Assembly: GCF_000330505.1 (NCBI RefSeq)
Contig: NW_004191692.1
Span: 1-10,311, forward strand
Direction: 5' to 3'
Origin: Entamoeba invadens IP1
Lineage: Eukaryota; Evosea; Mastigamoebida; Endamoebidae
Length of the DNA: 10,311 nt
The translations under genes and the position numbers were made by a program. The notes beneath the pieces are model-generated. The model saw only the letters and a list, made by a program, of their open reading frames with translations, did not search any database and was not told the DNA's origin. Below, in pieces: positions 1-7,619 of the stretch; position 1 is the first letter of the stretch, and every line of letters starts with the position of its first letter.

Positions 1-302
1 TTAATTAAAACATTGGTTCCTTGTTTGACTAATTGTTTAATTTCTTTGTTATCAACTCTTTCAGTAGGCAAGTGTGGGTGAGTTTTGTAATCTTCATTAA
101 TATATTTATACTCAATAAACTTTAGTTTTTCACCTTCACCTTCTGTTTTTAATATTTCTATCTTCACTTTGCATTTTGGACACTTGTAAATTTTTCTTGA
201 ACGGTCTTGAAGTATAAATGTGTACCCATTAACAGTCAGAAGCATATGCTTTGTTCCATCTTTTGATCTTTTTCTGCTTGGTGTTTGAGTAAGTTCTTCC
301 AT
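1..302 (-). CDS. FLYWCH-type zinc-finger protein, N-terminal part (probable MULE transposase), cut by the window edge
   Basis: An open frame runs from ATG at 302-300 to the left edge with no stop, about 100 codons. Residues 9-14 are a basic stretch (SRKRSK) that could be a nuclear localisation signal. Residues 24-77 look like a FLYWCH/WRKY-GCM1 zinc finger: a VNGYTF entry strand, then the IYKCPKC knuckle (Cys41, Cys44) and the closing THPH pair (His75, His77), followed by LPTER. In this superfamily the CCHH finger binds DNA and is commonly found at the N-terminus of Mutator-like (MULE) transposases. The MULE assignment is therefore family knowledge plus context (two other transposon superfamilies nearby); the DDE catalytic domain lies outside the window. 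The Cys-x2-Cys spacing is shorter than in many FLYWCH fingers. ATG 302 is favoured because an initiator-like element lies about 15 nt upstream. It could instead be a stand-alone FLYWCH DNA-binding protein. Confidence 0.6.
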   Translation of the reverse strand, partial: MEELTQTPSRKRSKDGTKHMLLTVNGYTFILQDRSRKIYKCPKCKVKIEILKTEGEGEKLKFIEYKYINEDYKTHPHLPTERVDNKEIKQLVKQGTNVLI

Positions 303-316
303 TTGAATATAGTTTC

Positions 317-325
317 CGAATTTTT
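317..325 (-). promoter_or_regulatory. Initiator-like element for the FLYWCH/MULE gene
   Basis: On the minus strand this reads AAAAATTCG, matching the Entamoeba initiator consensus AAAAATTCA at 8 of 9 positions. It sits about 15 nt upstream of the ATG at 302, as expected for the very short 5' leaders of this genus. AT-rich TATA-like sequence lies further upstream around 335-357. I saw no clear GAAC element (AATGAACT). Confidence 0.35.
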
Positions 326-783
326 GGAATTTAAAAAATATAATAAAATATTTATATTGCAATTGTAAAACAAAATACTTGAAATATGTCTGATTATAGT
401 TAGATTTTTATTAATAAAACATGTGTATTTATATCTAATTCTATAATGGTGTATTTGTTATTAAAAGTAAATAGAATAAGCGTTTATCTAAATATGATAC
501 AAATTAAATGATAAATTTATTTATAATATTTTATATATATTTGTTTTATCATTTGTTGATAAATACAAAAATAACCCCATTTTGATCTTTCAATAAAAGT
601 TATATTGTTTCGAATGTGTTATTAATAATTTATGAAGGGAACTTACTGTACTTTTCTGTTTATACCGATTTAGAGTGATTTTATAAAGTTTTAGAAACTA
701 AAAATAAAACATTGTATGAAAATAATTGAATTGATTTTTCGTTGATTTGCTTTTGAACTATTGTTGAAACACATTCAATACAT

Positions 784-840
784 CATTATTCGAGTGCAAA
801 TTATTTAATTCAACATTATTCGGCCCGTCCACCCTTTGGT
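784..840. repeat. Direct 9-mer pair next to a GC-rich islet, possible transposon terminus
   Basis: CATTATTCG occurs at 784-792 and 814-822, and the second copy runs straight into a C/G-rich tract at 821-838 that is out of character with the surrounding AT-rich DNA. On the minus strand the tract begins with a GGG-rich sequence, as many transposon ends do, and it lies upstream of the FLYWCH/MULE gene where a MULE 5' terminus would be. Its partner would be beyond the left edge, so this is only a suggestion. Confidence 0.2.
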
Positions 841-1104
841 CATTAATCTTGCAATATTTTGTATTTTTTTCTTGTGCACAATTTCAACGGTTCACCATAA
901 CTTTCAACTTACTTGTTTATCTTTTTGATGTATTTTTTACAAACAACATGACACACTATAAAAATGTTTTCATTACTTGTATTATCTATTTATTTTTTAT
1001 ATTTCAATTATTACTACAAATGCTCAATTATATTTAAGTCACAACTCAGAGCTGGCCAATTTTTGATGATAAAACGTTTTTATTATTCAAAAAAATAAAG
1101 TGTA

Positions 1105-1283
1105 CAGTAAAAACTTTAAAGAGTGGGCGGGTGTGGTAATTATGTTTTCCAAAAGTGGGCATTTTAAGCCAATCAAACATTAATTACCGCTCTATAAAGA
1201 ACTTTATTTTTAGTTTCATTGAAAAATACCCTCTTTTGAGAGAATCCGCTTTTCAAAAGTACCGTTTTTGAAAAGTTTTACTG
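1105..1283. mobile_element. Mariner-type MITE (179 bp) with TA target duplication
   Basis: The element starts CAGTAAAA at 1105 and ends TTTTACTG at 1283. It is flanked by TA on both sides (1103-1104 and 1284-1285), the target duplication of Tc1/mariner elements. The inverted ends match perfectly for 8 bp, then imperfectly to about 22 bp. Internally there is a second foldback: 1114-1144 pairs with 1178-1199 (shared CTTT..AGAG and GGTAATTA blocks, with extra bases in the left arm). A 10-bp-arm hairpin lies near the right end (1249-1258 with 1266-1275). There is no coding capacity, so it would have been moved by a transposase elsewhere. The ends do not match the candidate ends of the mariner element at 7947-9668. 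Confidence 0.6.
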
Positions 1284-1285
1284 TA

Positions 1286-2262
1286 TTTTGATTTGTGCAC
1301 ATTGGCGTTGTATTTCATATTTTTTCCCTTTGATTACTTTTTAATTGTTTCATTTTTATTACTGTATTGCTTTTATAACGTTTTGATTATTATAGAGGTT
1401 AAATACAAAATTGATTAAAATGTCAGTATATTGTATTGTTTTATAACTTCTATATTGATACACATCTTTATATTTTGCTTTTTATATATTATTAAGTCAG
1501 TAATTGTTTGATTTTGTCAAAATCTCTCCAGTTATCTAATTTATATCAACACATTTATCTTTAAAATGAATAGAAAGATACAACTTTTTAGGTCAAAAAT
1601 TGTTTGATAATCGACGTATTTTCAAGTAAGTCACTCCAACAATAATCGTTTACAAACTGACACATCATGATATCATGAAAACTTGAAACTTTAACTTATT
1701 ATTTTTTCGAATTTGTTTATTTTATCATCTGTAATTAATTAGAATTCCAAGTTAAAATTCAACTAAATTTTAATGATCAACACATTTACTCGATATTAAC
1801 AATTAATAGAATTACTTTATTAAATTAAACTTAATTACGTCAATTATATCCAAACGTATTTTAATATAAATAATGAAATACATTTTACTCAATATTTTAA
1901 TCATAATAAAAATGTGAAACGATTGTTTTTATTTTTTAGTGTTAAAAAAGATTTTCTTTGTTTCTAAAAATAGTAAAAATAATGACGATTTTATGGATAA
2001 TAAAATAACAGGGAGATAAAATAAATTTCAAAATAATAAAGAGGTCATACACTTTTTTGTTTCAATTTAACATCAAAAAATTATATTTTTCATATAACCA
2101 CACCTAATAAAAATATATAAAATTTAAATATCTTAGGTAAAAATTGCATTTTTTACCTCTAATTGAGGGCAATGACGAATTAATGAAAAGAGTTTTTAAT
2201 AATTTCATGTATATCAATTTTTAAATATCTTATAAACTATAAAATATTTGAATAATTTATAA
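1286..2262. other. AT-rich spacer without a supported gene
   Basis: All six frames are broken by frequent stops. Short ATG frames (for example 1566 and 1874 plus, each under 16 codons) have no support. The only structure noted is a 9-bp-arm hairpin at 2135-2158. No RNA-gene signature was recognised. Confidence 0.5.
2135..2158. repeat. Small hairpin (9-bp arms)
   Basis: AGGTAAAAA at 2135-2143 pairs perfectly with TTTTTACCT at 2150-2158 around a 6-nt loop. It lies about 105 bp outside the left end of the hAT element. Its function is unknown, and such hairpins are not rare in DNA this AT-rich. Confidence 0.35.
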
Positions 2263-3841
2263 CAGGGTCGGCCAAACGATCATGTTATTGAAAAAAAAAC
2301 TTAAAAAACATTAAAATGGTAAATAAAATTAACATTTTTGAAAAACAAAAAATAAATGACAAAACTAGGGATGAAGTAAATCCATTTTAACTGTTTACCA
2401 AAAAAGAGAAAAAATTGGTAAAATATTTCTCCAATTTACGATCTTAAAGATCCCTATATTTTTTAAAAAAAACATTTTTATTGAAAATCAAAAAAGTAAT
2501 AACAAATTGCAATTAAAAACAGTTAATTCAAAAAGAAAAAATTTTAAGATTTTTGCCGATATACAAATATTTTTTTTCTTGCTCAAAGATTTACATACAG
2601 AAAAAAACATCAGACAAAAAAAATCATACAAATACCAACATTATTTATTTCAAATACTGAAATTTTTTAGCAAAAAGAACACAATTCAAACATTTCTTCA
2701 GATAAATTTTTTCTGTCTTCCGTAAAAATATGTTTAGTTATAGAAAACAATCTCTTACAACTAGTCTCGGTAGCTGGTATATGAACGTATTTTAAAGCAA
2801 TTTTGTATAAAATTGGGTACAAATTTATTCCCACTTCACACCACCAAGTACCGAGATTTTTTTTCACATCTTGTTAAAACGTTAAGCATTCTTTGTTGTT
2901 TGTCCAAGAAATTATCAATTTCTGACGACTCTTCAATTTCTATTTTAAATGGAACAATTGGTACTGAAGCACCTTTTGCATCAACAGTTTGGTGAGAATT
3001 ATCAATTACATTTTAATGTCTTTTAATTCTTCATTAATTAACATTTTTGCTTTTTCAAGAAACATTCCTTTAAGTTGGTACGAATAAGGAGGGTCTAATA
3101 ATGTAGAAATAAGCCATTCTTTTTTTTTGATAATTTTTTAAGAAGTATTTCAAATTTAAATAATAAAACAAGATAAAATTCCAATTCCACATCGTTCTCT
3201 TTTAAAAAACACCAGTACAATAAGGTTTTTTATTCAATAACCCAAATTTGAACATTTGTTCGTTTTTTTGAATTAAATAATAATTTTCTTCCCAACAAAC
3301 AATTCCATTTTCCAATGGTACAATTATTTCAAAATGTGTTAATTTTGATATTATTATTTCACATATTTTTATTGTTGAAGGAATAACAAATGACGAAGTT
3401 GTATAATTTTCACTACTTAACAATTCCGTTTGTGTATTTATTTCGGAAAGTATATTTTGTATTGATTCCAATAGTTCGAAATTTGGTGTTTGAAGTTCAC
3501 TTTTTGTTTTTTCTTTATTAAGTACAATCTCAAGCCCTTCTCTTTTTTAATATACTTCTTAACAGTAAAACACTGTATTGAAACGGGTTTCTACTCTATT
3601 CACAAATTTGCTGTTAAAAAATCAATTTTGAACTCCTTTTTTCTTCTTTGTCTTCATTACAATCTAAATGATCGTTAATTGAAGGAACAATTTTTCTTTT
3701 GAGTGATTTGTCCAAACATTCATATTGCAATTCTTCAAATGTTTCTTTTTTGTTGTTGAAATATGCTAAAACTTAAAATGAACTGACACGTATTAGAGAT
3801 TGCCACGAAATTGTTTAAAAACTGGATCTTGGCCGACCCTG
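2263..3841 (-). mobile_element. Decayed hAT-superfamily transposon (1,579 bp) with 13-bp TIRs
   Basis: CAGGGTCGGCCAA at 2263-2275 is repeated exactly in inverted orientation at 3829-3841. The CAGGG start is typical of hAT ends, and transposase relics with hAT signatures lie between them on the minus strand. At 1.58 kb it is too short for a full hAT transposase of roughly 600-700 residues plus flanks, so it has lost internal sequence. No intact 8-bp target duplication is visible: the immediate flanks (2255-2262 and 3842-3849) do not match, although ATTTATAA on the left and ATTTGTAG at 3844-3851 share 6 of 8 bases with a 2-nt offset. The non-coding part at 2276-2660 holds an 8-bp inverted repeat (2394-2401 with 2415-2422). 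The GC-containing TIRs stand out sharply from the surrounding sequence. Confidence 0.8.
2667..3760 (-). pseudogene. hAT transposase relic, several frames, N-terminus lost
   Basis: Fragments are readable on the minus strand in several frames, in the right order. Near 3606-3562 is VETRFNTVFYC, which resembles the hAT 'RWNS' region and ends at TAA 3559-3561. From about 3540 to 3202 follows a helical stretch (EGLEIVLNKEKTKSEL, LLESIQNILSEI). Around 3118-3014 is WLISTLLDPPYSYQLKG, the hAT 'LLDPRFK'-like segment. At about 2994-2840 is an acidic linker ending LNVLTRCEKK. Finally 2855-2667 holds the C-terminal dimerisation domain, with TWW, YPILYKIALKYVHIPATE and RLFSITKHIF. The last block is the strongest evidence: hAT transposases share a W-rich, YP-L, IPA, R-FS pattern there. 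In the family this enzyme excises and inserts the element and dimerises through that domain. Multiple stops and frameshifts make it non-functional. The far N-terminal fragment (about 3750-3616) is not assigned to a domain. Confidence 0.8.
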
Positions 3842-3842
3842 C

Positions 3843-4181
3843 TATTTGTAGGTTTTTAAACAGAGAAAAAACGTATATTTGTGGGTTTATCATGGAATTG
3901 TGAAGAAATTTCTTTTTGCCATTTTTTCCGTAAAAAACAGTGTTATAGAAAATATAGTATTTTATTTATTATAATAAAACTATATTATTTATCTAAGTAA
4001 GATAAATAATATAATTTTATTATTTATTTTTAGTTTTGTTTTATATAATTTAAATACACTAAGATAATTTTAGTGTACCTAAATTCAAGGTTCGAAAGCA
4101 AAATAATTATTTGTGGGTTTTGCATTTGATTTATCGATTGAACCACAAATATAAATACCCGCAAATAGACACTTTTTACTG
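3843..4181. mobile_element. Second MITE-like element with CAGTAAAA-type end and iterated motif
   Basis: The right end, TTTTTACTG at 4173-4181 followed by TA (4182-4183), matches the terminal sequence of the MITE at 1105-1283. Its reverse complement (starting CAGTAAAAAG) aligns over about 30 bp with sequence starting CAGAGAAAAA at 3861; both run into TATTTG(T/C)GGGT. The left end is degraded and preceded by TTTAAA instead of a clean TA. Copies of TATTTGTGGGTTT occur in direct orientation at 3876-3888 and 4108-4120 (exact) and 3843-3855 (12 of 13). Inverted variants lie at 4141-4151 and 4157-4167. No protein is encoded. The 3843 copy lies between the hAT end and the aligned left end, so the element may begin earlier than 3861 and may have been interrupted by the hAT. 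Confidence 0.4.
3971..4023. repeat. Near-perfect palindrome, 24-bp arms
   Basis: The arm at 3971-3994 and the arm at 4000-4023 are inverted copies differing at one base, around a 5-nt loop (AAGTA). The arms are almost entirely A/T, but the pairing is far longer than other foldbacks in the window. It sits near the middle of the MITE-like element at 3843-4181 and would form a cruciform or a stable RNA hairpin. A smaller 8-bp-arm hairpin follows at 4055-4062 with 4070-4077. Confidence 0.7.
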
Positions 4182-4183
4182 TA

Positions 4184-4940
4184 TTTGATTTTGTTGTTTT
4201 TTACGTTTTTATAAATATTAGTATCTTTTTAAATTTTTTTCTCAATTATTTTGTCTTTTAGTTCATAATTTGAACTCGTTATTCCATTTTAATTTTACTA
4301 TAATTGAACTACACTGTATAATATATTTTTTTCAAAATAAACAAAAACACTGCTCTTTTTAACAGCATTAGTCCGTTGGTAATTAGGTACGTCGGCGAGT
4401 TAACATACAATCGTTAGTTTTATTCAATAAACTATATTTTTGTCGTTTTATTTATTTCAATTTATAATTTATTTAAAAACAGATTATACAAACTATTGTT
4501 CAATTAATTAGATTAATACAATTTTTTTGGAAAATAAAATAACTATGGTTTAAACGTTGATGTGTTTTTTATTTTAAAAAATATTCATGATAATTTAACA
4601 CTCGTAAAAAAGCTTTTGTGGATATAACATATAATGATTAATAAATACAAACTTTTCTTGATGCATTCAAAGAATAATCTTCTTGGTTATAAAAACTAAA
4701 AAATATCTGAAAAGTTAAAGTTGTAATAAAGATTTGCTTTTACATGTATTTTTTAATTAAATTTGAAATTTATTTAAAACGTAAACAAAAAATGGTGTTT
4801 AAGTTAAAACAGAAATTTGAATTAAGTTAATTTAATTAAATCAAAGTAAAAAATGAATACTAAAATATTGATCACAGAGTTTAACAATTAAAATGATAAT
4901 CAAAATTTTATTTTTATGAAATAATATTTCAAATTTTAAA
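4184..4940. other. Spacer downstream of the Cys-repeat pseudogene, no gene seen
   Basis: Stops are dense in all frames. A short stretch at about 4370-4402 is richer in G/C than its surroundings (it includes GTACGTCGGCGAG). I could not fold it into a tRNA or match it to a known element. A 6-bp-arm inverted repeat, AGTTCA with TGAACT, lies at 4260-4276. Confidence 0.45.
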
Positions 4941-4955
4941 AATTAAATAAAAATG
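4941..4955 (-). terminator. Probable polyadenylation region of the Cys-repeat pseudogene
   Basis: Just after the TAA at 4963-4961 the minus strand runs into T-rich sequence with overlapping TATTT and TAATT. Entamoeba mRNAs use a short UA(A/U)UU-type poly(A) motif within a few tens of nucleotides of the stop codon, beside a U-rich tract. The match is weak in information content because the whole region is AT-rich. Confidence 0.3.
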
Positions 4956-4960
4956 TTCAT

Positions 4961-7576
4961 TTAAATTATCACCAACAATAGTAATAAAACAAATTCTGTC
5001 ATTTTTCTAATACCGTTTGAAACGATTGGTTCATCAATTAAATCTGAAAACACCACATTCTTTCCTCCTTTTAATACACAGTGACCTTTTGTGTATTTTT
5101 CGATTTTTATTACTTCTCCATCACACGTTTTTTCATTAAAAATTTTGAATTCAAAAGTGTCATTATTTGTTGATGCTAAAACTGAGGTTGCTGTTCCAAT
5201 TTCGGTGCAGTTAATTTTATACAAATTAATTTGTGGCGCTCCAATTGTATCTTTTAAAATACAATTTTCTGTGTTTCCATTATTAAATTGTGAGACTTTA
5301 AACTTTGGGTATTCTTCTAAAAATTCAACATAATCAAATATTTGTGTTGTTTCAACTTCTTTTAATGAATTGCAATCAACACCAACAAAATACATCACAA
5401 CATCGTTTTGCTTTACAAATTTTAAAGAACCACTTTCACCATCAAAGTAACATTTATTGAACTGGTAAACTGTTTTAAAGTCACTTTTTGTTGAAACACA
5501 AGTTTCACCACCTTTTAATACACCTCGTATTATTTCTTGTGAAAATATCGTTCTTTTATCTAACACAATTTCAGCACACTCACCAGAGTTGTAATATTCA
5601 GTTGTCTGCTGACCAACACATGACATCTCTGAATACTTTGCAATTGTGTACACATCACCATTTTTACCGTATTGAATCGACTTATTTCCACTCATATTAT
5701 AACACGTTGTGTTGTGCATTATAATGGTTTGCTCAACGTCATCTACAGAAGAAACACATTTATAAAAATTACCAAAGTAATTTTCGACTAAATCGTGGCG
5801 AGGGAGTCTCTCTGTATATTCAAATGTGTATGCAAAATCCGCTGTTTGGTATTCTATGAGTTCATATGGTGTTAATCCAGACAAGACTATGACTATTTGA
5901 TTGATTCTAACAAATTTAAGATAAGTGTTTCCTAGTGTTATGTGCACTTTATTAAATTCAAAAACGTAAAGACCATCATCTACGTTTTTTATTGCAAATT
6001 TGGTTAAATCAGAAATGGTTTTCTCAGGTTTTGTAGATACCAAATAATACAATCTAACTGTTTGATAATCATCAAAAAGTCCACATTCACCTCTCGAATA
6101 GATATTAATCTTATTAGTTTCATTAGAACAGTCAAATGTGGGGAAATACATATACTTATATGAATCACCACTTTTATTTATTTTTAGTGAGCCACTTGGT
6201 GTCACTGTACATTCACCAACACTTTCTATTAAAAATTTCGAGTATGCATTTTCATCTTCAAAAAAGACAATTTGAATGTAAGTTGTAAACTCCTCGCACT
6301 ATATCATGTGGTAATAGTGTAACAAATAAACAAAAGTTCCCGCAAATGCTTGGTGGTCTGTTTTATAGAGAGTGTCACATGAGTTTCCTTCTTCAATTTC
6401 GGTAATATCATTATAATGTAATATCTTGATATACGATACTTTCTCATCATTTATACTATTATAAACACACTTCCCAAGCTCAAAGTACACCATTTGATGC
6501 GTTTCATGATCATAAATTTCAGACGCATAACTCGCATTTTCATCAACTGCACTTTCAAAAATTGCATCTGCAAAAATGACGCCATTGGAACACTTGCCAT
6601 ATTCATATATTTCGCGATTTATTGGAGAGTCGGAACAATCGTTGGATGAATAAGTTTCAAATACATAAGTGTCATCTATTCGAGTCACTTTTCTAAAGTA
6701 TTCTCCAACTGCAACACACTTTCGCGATATCAATTCGTAATTTAAATATTGTTGTTCATCCGTTTTTGTACACTTTTCAGTATCACTGTATATGTTTTTA
6801 ACAACGTAATTTTCTGGAAATGTTTTGAAGAAACGCATATTATAAAGTTCGCTCTGATCTTCAATTTCGACAAGGTTGTCACATGAAAGTCCCCTTTTCA
6901 ATATCACTATTTTTCTAAACCTTTCGAGTTTGAAAAAAGTTCCATCGACACTTCTATGGCATTTATCTAAAACATAAATTTCTACATTTTTTCCTTCTTT
7001 TTTCACTGCAAAATTTGCATTTGGATCAACGGCTGGTTGAATAACTTCAGAAAAGACACCATACATTGACATTAAATATGTCTGACATTTTCCTTTGGTA
7101 AAAGTTGTTACATCAAGGGGTCTTCCTTTGCAGTTATTTAAAACGAAATATTTTAAAGTGTATGTCTCGCCACTTTTTGTTGCTTCAAAAGAAATAGAAT
7201 AATTAGTGTCTACATCTGCATATGAATTACACCCAGCCTTATATGGTATTGATAAAGGTAGTGCAGTGGGGTCTCCAATTAAACATCCAACAGACTCTCC
7301 ATAAGTATTGTAAACGAAATCGTGTTCGGGGAAGGTATCACGAATTTCAAAGAATGGCTCATCATACTGTATTGGGGACTTTATGAGTGTAGAACAGTTA
7401 TATGGAGAACCATAAAAAACTATAGTACCTATCGGATCTTCTTCTACTTTTATGTATTCATTGTAGGTGCAAAAATAACATTTTCCTATTTCAAAAACAA
7501 GATGAAATGAATTGGTTTGAACAACATATCGAGAAACAGACAATTCAATAAAGATGAAAAGTATTAAACACTTCGT
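4961..7576 (-). pseudogene. Pseudogene of a secreted/surface Cys-rich tandem-repeat protein (about 870 codons)
   Basis: I do not recognise the family. One reading frame runs from about 7612 to the TAA at 4963-4961, interrupted only by TAG at 6301-6299. Just before the hydrophobic stretch CLILFIFIEL, where a start is expected, the codon at 7576-7574 is ACG followed by AAG; no upstream ATG exists in this frame. The body is five repeated units (see the repeat entry), with several N-x-S/T sequons. It ends in SNG, a short spacer and VLLLLLVII, resembling a GPI-attachment signal. Signal peptide plus tail suggest a cell-surface location (inference). The TAG is explained by two indels: between about 6345 and 6262 the expected motif LPHDIV...SNC is readable in a different frame, and Cys spacing shows -1 then +1 (mod 3). 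The lesions could also be assembly errors, in which case the gene is intact. Flanking transposons suggest an unstable subtelomere-like or repeat-rich locus. Confidence 0.7.
5078..7480 (-). repeat. Five tandem Cys-patterned protein units (165-175 codons each) within the pseudogene
   Basis: Each unit has two parts. Part b has two Cys: the first follows a hydrophobic strand ending G/D/N-K (LDKC, LGKC, IGKC, FNKC), the second lies 25-29 residues on (GLSC, GNSC, GVDC). Part a has four Cys spaced x17, x26-32, x13-14, closing with a GKC/GEC/GHC motif. The linker from part b to part a is exactly 36 residues in three of the units. A turn FPEHDFV or LPRHDLV precedes part a. In the fourth unit the two Cys of part b are both missing (FNKV, then LTPYEL), which suggests they form a disulfide pair. 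Units are diverged, with no near-identical copies, so the duplication is old. Confidence 0.75.
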
Positions 7577-7579
7577 CGA

Positions 7580-7619
7580 ATTTATATTTTTGAGTTGATA
7601 TTTTATTAATTTTTATACA
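7580..7619 (-). promoter_or_regulatory. Core promoter of the Cys-repeat pseudogene
   Basis: Reading on the minus strand, TTGTATAAAAATT at about 7608-7620 resembles the Entamoeba TATA element GTATTTAAA. About 20-30 nt further on, AAAAATATAAATTCG (about 7580-7594) resembles the initiator AAAAATTCA. The expected start codon at 7576 would follow at once, giving the very short leader usual in this genus. That placement supports ACG 7576-7574 being a former ATG. I saw no clear GAAC box. Confidence 0.35.

Larger units (their letters stand above)
303..1104. other. AT-rich intergenic spacer, no gene supported
   Basis: No open frame here looks like a protein. The longest candidate, about 849-1037 plus, begins at TTG, is a T-rich string of Phe/Leu/Tyr/Ile, and lacks any motif. 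Two things stand out: the initiator just upstream of the FLYWCH gene, and a GC-rich islet at about 821-838 preceded by two copies of CATTATTCG (784-792 and 814-822, 30 bp apart). The islet could mark an element terminus, described separately. Confidence 0.5.

Noticed and set aside
849..1037. A 62-codon plus-strand ORF rich in Phe, Leu and Ile.
   Set aside because: It begins at TTG, has no motif or promoter, and its composition is what T-rich DNA gives by chance.
2507..2725. A 72-codon plus-strand ORF in the hAT left arm.
   Set aside because: It begins at TTG and its 3' end overlaps the antisense of the hAT dimerisation domain; no recognisable motif.
4311..4319. CACTGTA as another MITE end.
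   Set aside because: No inverted partner with TA at a credible distance; the best candidate near 3938 matches only six bases.
4365..4430. A possible tRNA in the GC-richer stretch.
   Set aside because: A D-arm-like GTTGGTA is present but no T-arm, no acceptor pairing and no anticodon arm could be drawn.
6299..6331. A possible 33-nt intron (minus strand GTTTAT to TAG) that would remove the in-frame stop.
   Set aside because: It is shorter than typical Entamoeba introns, the 5' end is not the usual GTTTGT, and removing it would not restore the conserved motif that is readable in another frame across this very stretch.
4961..7543. Two separate genes of 414 codons each.
   Set aside because: Both apparent starts are GTG or TTG, not ATG. 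They share one frame, the repeats continue across the gap, and only the first has a signal peptide and only the second a hydrophobic tail.
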